DNA of 64,000 bases, taken from assembly GCF_000002425.4 (NCBI RefSeq), contig NC_037255.1:673153-737152 (forward strand). The letters are read 5' to 3'. This DNA comes from Physcomitrium patens. Its lineage: Eukaryota > Streptophyta > Bryopsida > Funariales > Funariaceae. The position numbers and the translations under genes were made by a program. Positions within the stretch are counted from its first letter, which is position 1; every line of letters begins with the position of its first letter. Shown one piece after another: positions 1-12,560 of this stretch. The notes beneath the pieces were generated by a model, which saw only the letters and a program-made list of their open reading frames with translations, made no database searches and was not told where the DNA came from.

Positions 1-393
1 ACTGTCGATTTAGAAAAATGCAGCCTTTAGCCAGCATTACCAAAAAGGACACTGTAGGTAATAATCCGGTAGATATTTCAGGAGAAGAGGGTGACAAAAT
101 GTTGGCGATTTCACACTCCATCCCTTGAGTCACTACGGTATTTATGGAAAACGACAAGCTGGAACTCTTGCAACAAAATTGAGGCAGGCAAAACTGAAGG
201 TGGCCTAGCACGCGAGCGCATCGAGGTTCCTGAAAAACGTGCAGAATTCATGATCACCCCATGCCCCTTTCTCCTCGCATAACAGTGTCAGAGGTCGCCA
301 ACAATACATTTTCGGTATAGCCTTATAGGAGAATTTGAAGGGCATCAAGACTGCACAAGGAATTTAATCACCAGTGCACGTGACAATGCTCAC
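1..393. other. 3' flank of the Dof gene
   Basis: No coding region is supported here. It should contain the 3' UTR of the minus-strand Dof gene, whose stop codon is at 394-396. A CACGTG G-box core occurs near 376-381, but its position beyond a stop codon gives it no clear role. A short plus-strand open frame (91-282) shows no recognisable domain. Confidence 0.4.
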
Positions 394-2916
394 TCAAATC
401 GTTACTTGAAACGGCACTGGCCGTGCTGGTGGCACAGTTGTGAAGTGCCTGGACACGAAACTATCTTTTGTTTCACAAGCAACACCAATCTCTAGCTTTG
501 GGCGGAACAGATTCAAGGCGTTCCCGCTGCTGTTCACTTCGGACTGATCCTTCCCAGACATCGACCACGAATTTAAGCTTCTCGAGCCGTGCGGTCGTAG
601 AGCTTTTGAAGGCCACATGGAACTGCCCTCGTCAGACAATCCACGCTTCCCGAGAGTTGATAATACTGCAACAACAGAGTGGTCCAATGGGGTAGCATTT
701 GGCGCCATGGGTTGTTGCCCACCAGGCCACACTTGAGTAGGCATTTGAGCTGGGTTTGACAAATGACTAACACCAGCACCCCATTGTGTTGCTCCCCACT
801 GCGCATTAGCGGCACTCCAAGATGAGGTTGCGGGCAAAGTCGTGGCAGTATTATAAGTAGTCCCGACAACTTGAGTGGAGTGTTTCCCGTCCAATTCAAG
901 ATGATTATGAGGCCATTCCCCACTGTGCAACCCAGCAGGTGCACCGTTGCCAGGCCAGCCACTGCTGCCAGGTGGGAGGACGGATCTGTGCATCCCGGAA
1001 GACGACTCCAGCTGCAACGATGGATTATAAACAGTTGTCATCGACCGCAAGCTATGGGTAGCTTGCAGTTGCCCGCTGAGTGAGGATCTACTGCAGTCTT
1101 TGTCCATTCCATTTACTGAAGGAAAGCGTGCAATCCTCTGCCCTATCGTCACGGATGAGGAATCGGAACTTCCCACCGTATACACTTCAGAACCTGCACC
1201 CATCGGTCACCGACAGTCAGCGCCCATTTCTTCGCAATTCGAGATGGCGTGCAACACCTCTTACAAAACCTTCCATGAAACCTCCCACCACAATACTGCA
1301 AAAAAAAACGAGGTCTTCTAGATGCCTTGACTAAAACATAATTAACTGAGAAGAACTGCATAATATTACCTGAGGTCAAGAATCCTTGGCTAGATGAAAA
1401 CGACTGATAAGGAATTGGGCCGTTCCGATGTAGCGAGAATGGAGGTGGCAGAGTAATTCCACTGTCTTGACTGAACGACATCGTGCTCCTAGGGCTCCGC
1501 ATGGGAGAGCCCTGTCCAACCAACCTTTTGGGCTGGGAATGCTTGAGCGATGACCCTGCTTTCTGGCTCGTTGGCGATCCAAGAGCGCAGGGCAATAACT
1601 GGGAAGCAGAGTCGCTGGAATCACTTTGAATCGAGCAGTTAACAGAGGCCTCGGTACAGTCGCGCTGCACCACACCGTGTTTGTTCTTCCTCCTCCCGGC
1701 CCCTACTGGCACGTTCCGCAAAGTTCCTCCTGCAGTCCAGTACCGCTGGCAATTTTTACAGAAGTGACGCGGCTGGTTGATGTTGTAATTATTGTAGTAA
1801 CAGAATTTAGTTTCTAAACTATCGCATCGAGGGCAAGACACCACTTTGTCGGGTTTTTGGAGGTGCTTGTCATCACCCAGGTACTGACTATGGTCACCTT
1901 CACCCTGATCCTTGAGCTCATCTGAATGAGCCCCTTCACTGTCACTAGCACCGAGAGAGAATATCATAGTAGACCTGTTCCCTGGAACCAGTTCAGTGGA
2001 CTTTGGAGGCTGCAAGAACTCATCCCTGCTGCTACTTCTGGCAGTTCTGAGTTTCTCGACCACTCCACCTTCGTTCTCATTCCTGAAGAGCGAACTGTCC
2101 CCTCCATCCTGAAAGATCAGATCCAAAGAAAAAAGGGACAATCATTAGCACACACTGATGTACGCAAGATAAGGTATTGAAGGTGACCATCCACGCACAA
2201 GAGACACATGACAGCACAAAGCGAGCGCAATGAGTAGACCCACAAAACAGTTCCACACAAACTGTAATGCTCAGAATTAGAAGCAAAACTACTTCTCAAC
2301 CCTAAAACGAAGATAAAAGCCAAGGAAACATAAATAAATGACATCATAAACATGCTGGCAGCACATTTCTGGGTGAGCATCTCACATTTCAAAGTTCCAT
2401 CCATGGTTTTATTCGTCAACGTACCCTATTCTCAATACATGTTAACTGAAACATCCCCAAATTAAATACTCGATGAATAGACGAGGGGAGCACAGCAGGA
2501 AGCACACTAGGAGTCAGTGTAGGAGAGAAGAGAGAACACACCTGCTTGGATGACCGTGCTGTGTTCCACGGCGGACTAGCACTCGTCGGTTTGAGAACTC
2601 CTGCATCGGCACCTGCATCAGCGCGACTTGAAGCCACGCCTATGGTCTGTCCAAATAATTTGATTTCGGGGTCCATGGTTGCCTTGGGGCAGCCTGGTTG
2701 TACACCCAGAGTCCATTCAAAAGGGTCTGGCATGGTTGCCTGCTCCACCACATCCAGAGCTACACCCTTTCCTTCTTCTGAAGGGAGTTCCTGGTAAAGA
2801 GAATCGGACACTACTCGATTCGTCAAACCCGGGAATTTCACTCCCGCACAAAACTTTGGATTCGCTGAAAGAAGTAGCAAACCTTCGCGTCTGTCACAAA
2901 GTTTTTCAGAAGACAT
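394..2916 (-). CDS. Dof zinc-finger transcription factor, cycling Dof factor (CDF) type
   Basis: Three coding exons on the minus strand: 2916-2542, 2108-1370 and 1193-394. The phases agree and the protein is about 637 residues. Exon 1 carries the CDF signature [11 protein letters not shown]. Exon 2 carries the complete Dof finger, with C-x2-C (CPRC), a 21-residue spacer and C-x2-C (CKNC), followed by [20 protein letters not shown]. Exon 3 has a CDF-like C-terminal block (STLGKRG then [10 protein letters not shown]), the region that in seed-plant CDFs binds FKF1 and GI. Family knowledge says Dof proteins bind AAAG cores and CDFs repress photoperiod genes; that role here is inferred. The ATG at 2916 is chosen because the upstream in-frame codon at 2970 is TTG. 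A second acceptor at 1296 would give an early stop, so the one at 1195-1194 is used. The protein is longer than most angiosperm CDFs. Confidence 0.9.
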
Positions 2917-5000
2917 TACCACTTGCTCGACTTTCAACGCAGTCGAAAACTGACTAATCCCGCAGTTCAAGAGATTTATTTCTGTCGTCGTTCTCAGAAC
3001 CCGCCTTCGTGATGGGAAAACCTCTATAAATGAATCTGCGAATTATGCAATATAAGAGGGGATGATACGCTCAACCTCCACCAACACGATCCTGAAACCC
3101 TCACTTCTGCGAGAAGATGATCGCTACCGATGTAAGTGTGTTGAGAACTACGTTTCCATCAGAAATGTTCCGGCGTTAATTGCCTAAGAAATTTTTTTCT
3201 CACACATCGGAAGAGCACTTGCAACCACAAGGGCCTGGACGACTTCACAATCACTGGACCAAAGGAGGCAAACTGTGATTATTGATCAAAGTCCCCGAGA
3301 TTACTCGAGCCACACGACTCTGATTCCCAGTCGAAGACGAGCAATCAAAGATCTTCCTTGGTTTTTGGAAAGGTCAGTGAGGCTGAGCAACTGAATTCTT
3401 GTCCTAATCCCCAATATTTCTGAGGCGATAAACCCAGCAATGAGTTCGCCAACGAACTACAGTGAACGCAAAAGATTAACTCGAAAGTGTACTAGTGGTG
3501 GGCCTGAATATATCTTCCTAAGATTGGAAATAGCTGGAAACAAAACTCTCGGCTATTCCAAGATCATTGACGGAAGGGGAGGAAGGGAGGACCTAAGGAA
3601 TCCAACAGTACTTGTTTTCTTCAAAATCAACCACACACCCTCCATGCACTCTCTGATACAATCAACAGTCTGTACAAGGTCAGCCCTCGTCGAGAAACCA
3701 ACACCTGTTCAAAGAGGGTAAACCCAACAGTCCATGAAACTTCACGTTGCGTGTTCCACTGCCACCACTACCTCGTACTACGCCTACTGTAACCTCTACC
3801 ACCCGAGGTCGCCGATGGATAGTTTCGATACTGCAACGTCGAGAGCAAACACTGCATTCGCGTCGAAGTCTCGACACAGCCAAGATGCAGCACTCCAACC
3901 ACTCGTCTCCGCTACTCAGATTCAGAGATTTCTGAACTCAACCCACTCACTCTCTCCACTACCCAACATTATCGCGCATTGTGAGCTAACATCACGTCCT
4001 CTCAAAAACTGGCTTTTTCACCATCCCAGTCCATCCCCCTGCAGAAACGACCTTCCACACTTCCAGAAAACACCACGTGCTATCAACACAAACTATAATC
4101 GCCTTGCGGGAGGGAAAAGAGCAGAAGACAACATTTAAAGGTGGGGGACATAAACATAACCTAAAAAAACAAAAACAAAACAAAAACAAAACAAAACAAA
4201 AACTCACACAAACTGAGAAAAACGAAGGTTCAGCGCAGCTTGAGACGCTTGGAGGAGGCAGAAGAAGCGGGCCACGAGGTCCATAGCTGAGAGGAGATGT
4301 GCCACTTCGTGGCCATTTTCGAAGACACAACGGAAAAACTCAAACACAGAAAATACACTACTACCTCAAACAACAGACCCCCACACAAATTCCCTCACAA
4401 CTCAACATACATACAACTAAAGGGCCCGCGGTGCGCTTTCTCAAAGTCCCATGGTGCATGAAGCCCTCACTCTCATGCTCTCACTCTCTCTCGTGAGTGT
4501 TGTGCCCTGATCTCTCAGATGATGATGCTGATGCTGATGCGTGCGAGAGATGGTGTCTCACTCGCTGGCTGATGCTGGCTAGCACTCTCGGGGCAAAGCT
4601 GTCTCTCGCTCTCGTTCACTCGGTGTGGAGGCGTAGCCCCTCATTTCCCACCATGGGACAACACAAGGGCAAATGTCTCCGCCCTCTACAACACAGCCAA
4701 CTTGGCCTTGGCCCCTTCTGAAACGAATGCCTCCTCTTTTCGTTCGTTCTCGTCCTCCCTATGATGGATGATCATCCGACAGACAGCGCGAGGCTAGAGA
4801 TAAGAATGGAAGGGAGTTCGGGGGCGCCGCGGCCCCACACGGAAAACTGCCTCCGACGGCCGCGTGCTCACCCCCTATTTGAAGCCTCCTCAGAACTGCA
4901 AAATAGTTTAGAAAGGAAAATTAAAATTAAAATGAATCCCCATTCCTCCCGTTCTTCCACCTTTTTCCCCTTCTGTTGGGGTCTCTTTAGATTCCTCCTC
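2917..5000 (-). other. Upstream region of the Dof gene (leader and promoter)
   Basis: No protein is supported. A G-box CACGTG lies at 4074-4079. Pyrimidine-rich and short-repeat stretches lie around 4170-4210 (AAAAC repeats) and 4930-5050. The region probably holds the 5' UTR and promoter of the minus-strand Dof gene; the transcription start cannot be placed. Confidence 0.4.
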
Positions 5001-8000
5001 TTGTTCTTCTGTTATATTCTCTACCCCCCCCCCCATTCCTTTGCCTCCTCTTCTCCTTCATTATAACAGTGTAGTATTGCATGCATGGCTGCAAATCAAG
5101 TGTGTCCTGTGTATTCATCAATCAAGGCACGTCTTGGGTGTGCTCACCCAAGCTGTGTCAGTGCCTGTTGGAGGAGGAGGAGGGGGGGGGGAGTTGACAG
5201 GCTTTGAAGGGGAAATGGTTAGAAAAAAGAGAGGGGAAGAGCTTTTGTCACCTGCTGCCACTTTTTGCTACTCATGAAGAGTTCCACATTCAACTATTGA
5301 CGCCCCCCCCCTCCCCCCCCTTTACTCATAACATCATTGCTCTGCTTGCAGAAAATCTCACACATGTTGTAAATTTGAGTGATGTAATTCTTATGCCACA
5401 GATTTTGTGATTTTTTTTCCTCGGTAGTACCAAATTGAGAAAATGAAAGATAACAATCATTTGAAGAGAGTGAGAGGAAATCAAATTAGAAACATGAAAT
5501 ATTAAAAGTGAAGGGAGAATAAATGCATACAACTAGGCTCCAGTATAATGACTTGTTAGGTGTACTTCAGATATTTTCTCAAGTTCAACACTCCTTGTGG
5601 AAGCATTGACAACCTTCAAGTTCAGTTTCATTTTATTTTATTTTTTTTAATGGGAGAATGGGTCTTTGATCCCAGTGCAATCCCCACTTGTAGTCCTCTT
5701 ATTTAATTCAATTTTCTCCTTTTCTACCTCTATTTTGAACATATGGGCAACTTTCAAAGCTTTTTTATTGGTGCTTAGTGAGACTTGGTCATCTAAGACA
5801 AGTATATGAGCTGAGCCTCTTCTTTGGACATATGTCATTTCAAATAGATAAACAAATAAACCAGTAACCAGATAATGGATTGTTGTTATCAAGTTTCTTT
5901 ATTTTTATTTTTGTTTCTTGATTTGTTTAGTTGACGAGTTCCTGTGGTGACAGATGCAAACCCTGTTTGTTCCCAACAGCAGCATCCTAGATCATGATTT
6001 TGAGATGCAAAAAAAGGAATTCTTTCATGCTTCGGGAGAATTCTTTCATCACCTGGTTTTGATTTCTCATGAGATGTCACTTGAACCCCAAACCATTCAA
6101 AACTATGGACAAAAATTGGTGGGGTGGGTCAAACAACACCCACAAGTTTATCCTAAAAGAGGGAAATTTTGCATCTGGGTTAGGCTCTTGGTTTGTTTCC
6201 TTCCTGCTACTCTATTTGGGGAACCATGTGTGACAAGCACACACTTGTGGGGCTGCAGCAGCGAGTGTAAATTTGACAGAGCCTCTCTCTGGCTCGCTCG
6301 TTCCAACAAAAAGGATGAAGTGAAATTAGGTCAAAGAGGGGGTGGAGCAAGGGCAGGGACCAGGCCGGGCAGGGCAAGGCTGCAGACTACTCTGAGTGCA
6401 GGGGAAGGACGAGAGCCTGGCACTCCCAACGGGATCCAGCCAGCTTTTGCAGGCGCGTGCATGAGTTGGTGACGTAAAGACCCCTTCTGACTGACTGCCC
6501 AATCAAGGCCACCTCCCTCCCTGAGACAAACAGAGACACACACACACACAGTGTGAGGGAGGGAGCTAGAGAGAAACGCCCAGAAAACCCACACACCAGA
6601 AGAAGAAGAAGGAGAAGAAGAAAAAAAAAAAAAAATCAGAGCAGGGAGGTGGGTCGGGTTCAAAGAGGCAAAAACATTAAACAAAATTAGGAACAAAGAA
6701 AATAAATAAGTAGTCAAAAGAGAAAAGCTGTTAGTTTGTGGTAGCATTGAATAAGGCAAGGGAAAATTCCTATAATTTTGGGGAAAAAAAAAAAAAACGA
6801 AACAAAACTTTCTATTATCAAGTTTTATATACATATATGTATATATATATATGTACATATGTGTGTACATGAAGAGAGATAGAGAGAAATGATAAAGCAA
6901 CTCAAATTTTTACTAAAACAATCCACGCTATCTTAACCATCATTGCACCCTTGCACTCCAATCCTTGTTCTCCACCATTCCCTATTCCCAGTTGGGAACA
7001 TGGGAACAACTGGGAACAGAGACAAGGGATGAGGTTGAAAGGGTACAACTATGGTTTAAACATGTGGGTTGATTTAGTAAAAATTTGGATTACTTTATCA
7101 TTTCTCTCTCTACATATATATATTTGAAATCAAGGAAGATCCCAGCTATTGGATTGAATGCAATTTGTGTGCTCACCAAATTTGGGGATTAATTGCACAA
7201 AGTTTGCATGCTCATAGCATACACATTATCTTTCCAGAATTGACATGAAGTGCAGAACATTCACAGAAATTGGTATGATTTCAAACATGGAATGTGTGAG
7301 CTTAGCTTTGATGGCTGGGATTTGGGCTACAATAACTATCTGCTTTCATTTCTTTGAAGCAGTCTGTTGGATTTATGGATCAAGGTACTGTAATTGGCTT
7401 GGGTCAAAGCAAGCTACAGAATAGAAACTTGGTTATTTTATTGTTTTAATACTAAACCGAATAGAAACTTAGTCAGTTTATTGTTTTAATACCAAAGAGA
7501 AGACACTTTAAAGCTAAGGATGGGTTGAATGGCCTACATCACTTGTGTAAGTAACTGGTGCAGAGAAAGTATATAGAGTTGACTTATCCACTAAAAGTAT
7601 TCAGAAGCATGTAATTTTTGTACAAAGCTATGCAATTTATTGGACATGCAATTCTTTTTGTTCTGATTGCATGTATATGCAGTCAGTATTCATTGTTTTT
7701 GTACTCAACCATGATGATATAGTTGGTTAAAAGTTTAATGTTTGGTACATGTACCCAAAAATGTCAATGGATAAAACAAAAGAAGACTATATTTGTTGGC
7801 CTAGTTGTTAGGTAATAATGTTATTCTTACCTGAATATTCCATTTCCAGAAACATCCATGCCAACCTTTGTTACAAAATATTGATTTCTCAGTCATCTTC
7901 ATGAACATTCTACTTCAAATGTTTGCATTTTTCTTCAATTTTTTTTTTTTTGTGTGTGCAAGAACATAAAGCAGCTCCTTCTAAAGCATTTAAATTGCTC

Positions 8001-8640
8001 CTTGAACATAAGATAAGCATGAGGACTTGTAATACAGAATCTCTAAGATTATTCTCGAAAGAAGAAGGAAAACCACCAAGTCCATGTACTTCATCGTTCT
8101 CATGTCAGTTGAACATGGCCGTCATTATTAAGACTGATGATAATTGCGAGAAAAACATGAATAAAAAAAGAAAATAAAAGAAAAGAAAAAAATCCCTGGA
8201 ACTGGGTACATAATTAGAAATTGAAACTTTCGGGGACAGTTTAATGGTAAGTGCATCAGTAAGATTCGCATGTCCACCAGGGGGGGGGGGGAGGGGGGTC
8301 GAGGGAGAGTGCAAACACGCTTACTTTGGAATCCGTTGCTTCCATCGTCGGAACAAAGGGGCAAGAGCAGGTCCGTTTCGTTGTGCTGTCCCTTCATAAA
8401 AGCAGAAAGCCACTTTTGCTCAAATCCATGGCCGAAATCGCCACCTACCATTCGCAAACTTTAAATGCAGCACTTCAGGGGGACTGGCTCCACATCGCAG
8501 GCCTAGTGAGGAAATGTTGTGGAAACTCAGCGCAGACGAAGCGTTTTCTTTTCGCAACGGCAGTGGACAAGTGGGGTTCAAGCTGAGGGTCGTCTGTAAT
8601 GTAGAAAAGAACAACAGCGCAATTGCATCTTGAAAGAGAA
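5001..8640. other. Intergenic DNA, no gene recognised
   Basis: Short open frames (for example 5954-6472 plus and 6331-6900 minus) are low-complexity or lack any recognisable domain, and no splice-supported gene model could be built. Homopolymer runs and short TA tracts (6830-6852, 7110-7122) are common. I see nothing functional that can be supported. Confidence 0.4.
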
Positions 8641-9190
8641 GGAAGCCCATGGATAGATATACAGAGCTGCGTGGAGGAAGCCACCCGCGGTGAGTGAGAG
8701 AGAGAGAGAGAGAGAGAGGGAAGGACACACAGCAATACAGAGAATGGCCAGTCTTTACTCACTAGCCCACTCCGACTTCTTTTACTTTAGTAATATTTTA
8801 TTATTATTCTTATCAGAAGGATGGGACGCCAGAGTTTGTGCAACCACCTCGCTCAGCATGTATTGTAGACCCACTGTTGTGGGTCGAGGATACCTGGCCC
8901 ATACATCGCAGGCATCCGGTGTAGCTCAGAAGCCGGTCGCAGCAGATAATATGGATACCTTTTCGAGGGAGCCCTGTCAGGACGATCCTCTCTTTCACTC
9001 TGGCACTGGCTGTGCGGTGCAAGTGCCCAAGGATGGCAGGCTCATCAAGGCCCGCGATGCGCACTGCGGTGGGGTCCTGCGTTACACACACACTACAGTA
9101 GTATTCTATGGGGTTTGGAAAAGCCAAGGCCAAGTAGGATGTGCCTCGGAAGGGGGTGCCCTGCGTCGGAGCGTGCATACACTTTTCTAG
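8641..9190. other. GC-richer island in AT-rich intergenic DNA
   Basis: Base composition rises well above the neighbourhood between about 8820 and 9190. Open frames exist on both strands (8690-9190 plus, 8813-9274 minus), but neither product has a recognisable domain. It could be an exon of an unrecognised transcript or a decayed insertion. A (GA)n tract lies at 8695-8718. Confidence 0.3.
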
Positions 9191-10161
9191 AGAGGCGTCC
9201 CAGAATTCGTGACCAAAAAGCCTCCTGCATTTGAGCAAAACAAGAGTTAAAGTATATTCAACCAGGTTTTCCAACTCAATGTGCTCAACTTTTTACCTGA
9301 AGTCATAGTTTCCTTATTGGGTTTCAAGGTTTGCTTTTTTTATTTTGTTCACTTGACTTGTTCACTTGACTAGAGCAGAAAGAAATCCTTAAAGGCTTGT
9401 GTGAAGTGGGTTTGACAACTAAAGGAGGATCTTTTCACGTGCCTTGGATACTGCTTAAAAGTGAGCAGATCGCACTTTTGTTTTAGCCCACTTGGAATAG
9501 TTTAAGAGTATTGGAGGCAGCATGGCTGGGAGAAAGAGCTGCCACTATCGGGATTACCACACTGGTTTGCCACTAAGAAGGTCACAGCTACAGTTGGAGC
9601 TACTCCCTCAAGAAGTGTCAACTGCTTGTTTTGCTTGTTCACTCTCCTGCTTAGACTCCAGCACCACCACCAGCCCTAATTCTCCCTTCACATGAAAGAA
9701 GGGCCATCTCATTTTACCCAATTAAGTCTTGACTTCTGACACTAAAATTTGAATCTTACGAGCTGATGCCACTAAGTTCAAAAGATGCACACCTACTTAT
9801 TGACACATGGTAATGTTTGTTCCCAACTCTACACAAGGCTCTACAGGTCAACAAATTGATATTATTATGGTTTTGTTTCGGTGTTTGGTTGGTGGAATTA
9901 TCTCTCAAAAGATTTCTCCATGGATTGTTTGTAAACAAAATGAGTAATCTTAGCACATTAGTATTTGTTAGTTTTTTACATTGTTGCAACAATGCTGGTG
10001 TTTTTGAGTGTTAAGTGCAATTTTGGAAGAGAATGGAGCCATGTTATTCATTTTTACCCTCTTTTTCTCCACACACACACACACACACAAATATAAATAT
10101 ATATTATCAAAACATAAAGTTTTTGCATAACCACTGCAATGGAACCAAATTGCACAACAAT

Positions 10162-10197
<36 letters not shown>

Positions 10198-11760
10198 ACG
10201 TTTGTCTTTAATTTTGTAACGTTTCGTTTCTTTGCTTTTCTGCATGGAATGAATAGCATCATTATCAGTGCCCAGGACGAAAAATATATATAAAAATTCC
10301 CTAAAGATTCTCCCACTGAAGGTTGGATTATTTTACCTCGAGTGAATTGGCATACAAGAATTGGGACCCAAAATTTCACAGTATCATATATTTCCCACAC
10401 AGAGCGAGTGGTATGCATCACACAGTCCAGCGGTTCGTGGATTACAGATACGAAGAGATGGTCGCCGACCAATGGTAGGGACCATGGTCGTCCCAGCGCC
10501 GAAGGAAGGGGAAAAATCAACAAAGCATGTTAAAGTAAAAGGTCTCATACCCGTCGTGGGGCGGGGCCCGAGGCCCAAGGGCACCCCAAATCATGGAATG
10601 ACCACGTGAAAGTGATTTGATGTGTAAGGGGGCCTTTTTGGCAAGCATGGGCATCAAATGGTTCCAATCAAAAACCATTAAATATGTATGTATTTCCTTT
10701 ATTTCATTCACTACCCTATTTGTCTTTTAAATCTCCGATACTCTCTGCTACTGCATCTCACGATCTTCCTACTTTTAGCATATGAGGCAAAAAGTTCCAG
10801 TTCATGTTTGTGCTTGCAACTGAACAGTATATGGCACTGTATATCTGGCACTAACAAAATGAATCTATTGGATAAGCTTAATAGACAAGGTGATACTCAT
10901 CAACTGAAACTTCTTAAGTTATATTAGAAATTAAAAGCTGTTCAAATCGTGATTCCTTGCTTTCTAATCCGGCAGATTATTTTTTCTTTTTTTTCTTCTG
11001 AAACTTGCCCGTAATATTTTTTATTTTTTTCTGCACCTAATGGGAACCAACCTAATTCCAATACTCAAATGATGTTCAAAAGTGGTGGTTAACAGTGTAT
11101 ATACTTATTAGTTATTTTACTACCATTTTTCAGAGAGAAATGTGTGAAGGCTCAAACCTCTCTTTTTTTCCTTTTTTCTTTTTTTTTCATGACCACATAC
11201 AAAACTATTTTTGTTAGCAAATCTTGATCACACACCCATATGGAGGAACACTGTCATATACATATATTGAAAAAACTTCCTATTGGTTTTGTTTTCCTTA
11301 ATGTGTTTCTTTGAAAGGGATTCTTATGAGATTCGAGGAAATGAGCACAGAGGTGATGTTGGATTGTTGGGTAGAAGACATATTACAAAGTGAGGGGTAC
11401 ATGTGTCATTCATGGCAGGTTGAGATTCTTCCAGAAGCTGAAGGGAGTACTTAAACAAACAAACAACCAACCAAAGGGGGAAAAGGAGGGCATGGGAAAA
11501 AATAAAACTTGTTGGTGCTTTTGGGTGGAGAAACACAGGCTCCCCATAGAAGATGCAAAAGCAAAAGGGGGGGGGGGGCTAGCTAGCAGGGCAGGGCAGG
11601 GCAAAGGGGGAACACAATAAGAAAGGAGAATAGCACTAGGAACCCTTACCCATATGGGCCCCCATGTGAACTCCCAATTCCTTCCAAATGCTTTTATTTC
11701 AAACCCCAAAGATCCCGTGCCTCATTTGTGTTGTAAGTTCAATCACCCCTTGTTTGGTTC
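9191..11760. other. Intergenic DNA, no gene recognised
   Basis: AT-rich DNA with two microsatellites listed separately. A moderately GC-rich patch at 10400-10600 has frames open on both strands with no recognisable product. No gene is supported. Confidence 0.4.
10070..10193. repeat. (CA)n and (TA)n microsatellites
   Basis: A CA dinucleotide run occupies about 10070-10089 and an AT run about 10165-10193. They create short spurious YIYIY-type open frames on both strands. Confidence 0.9.
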
Positions 11761-12560
11761 ATTATTCCCCTTTCCTATCTCCCAAGCTTAGATTCCCGAA
11801 AATCTGCTATAAAGGGGAAAAAAGAACACATGCGTGGGCGAGACTTCCTTTATATCTTTCTATGTGGAAACGAAATTCACGTAAAATCAATACAAACACA
11901 AATACAAGGTAGTTTTTATTATTCCGTTTAAATAAAGGCAAAGAGGAGTTGGTCCAGGCGGCAGTAATGACGCGAATCGTTGGCCCTCGGAAGAGCAGCC
12001 TGAATTCCTGAGGGGAAAAGGGCTCCATGGGAAAGGGGGTTATTGCTTTTAAAACAATTTAAAAACAAAAGGGGATGGGGGGTAAAATAAGAAGATGCCT
12101 TGGGGAGGGGGAATCGAAAAGAAGCGGGAGGAGCGGGGGATTCTCCCCGAAATGGGTTCCCCCGACAACTAAAGATTGCGTTCACGTGATCGCGAGGGGG
12201 TTGGGCCAATGGGAGAGCACCAGCCTGATCTCCCGCGCGGGCACGGGCCACGTCAGACAAAGAACCCTACCCCTTCACTTGACCAATGTTTCATCCATCC
12301 TTTCCCTTCCCCTATCACCGCGGAACCTTCCCTTTTCATCCTCTCAGATTCATCCCTCTGATCCCAGTTTGTCCCATCTCCTCAATCTTCTCATTTGTAA
12401 CAGCAGTAAATACTCGTCTCGAACCGTTATTTAGAACTGCAATTGTTCGGTGAAGGAACAGAGAATAAAATAGAAAGTTAACTTACGTGGGAAATATGGG
12501 AGAATGAGCCTCAAAAGGCACTTCTAAGTTAGTTCTTTCCCTCATTCCATCCCCCCCCCT
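11761..12560. promoter_or_regulatory. Possible orphan promoter-like patch
   Basis: A TATAAAG element at about 11808 (plus strand) lies near a GC-richer stretch at 12110-12260. That stretch contains CACGTG (about 12182), GGGCCAATGGG (about 12204) and GCCACGTCAG (about 12247). These are the G-box, CCAAT and ACGT-core motifs common in plant promoters. No matching gene is recognised downstream on either strand, so this is only a candidate. Confidence 0.25.

Noticed and set aside
1295-1370. Acceptor at 1296 for the last Dof intron
   Set aside because: Joining there gives a stop within about 12 codons and loses the CDF C-terminal motif; the acceptor at 1195-1194 keeps phase and the motif.
2542-2970. 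Longer N-terminus for the Dof protein from 2970
   Set aside because: The codon at 2970 is TTG, not ATG; the first in-frame ATG is at 2916.
5954-6900. Medium ORFs on both strands (172 and 189 residues)
   Set aside because: Low-complexity products, with the minus one derived from GAA, CA and TA repeats; no homology is recognisable.
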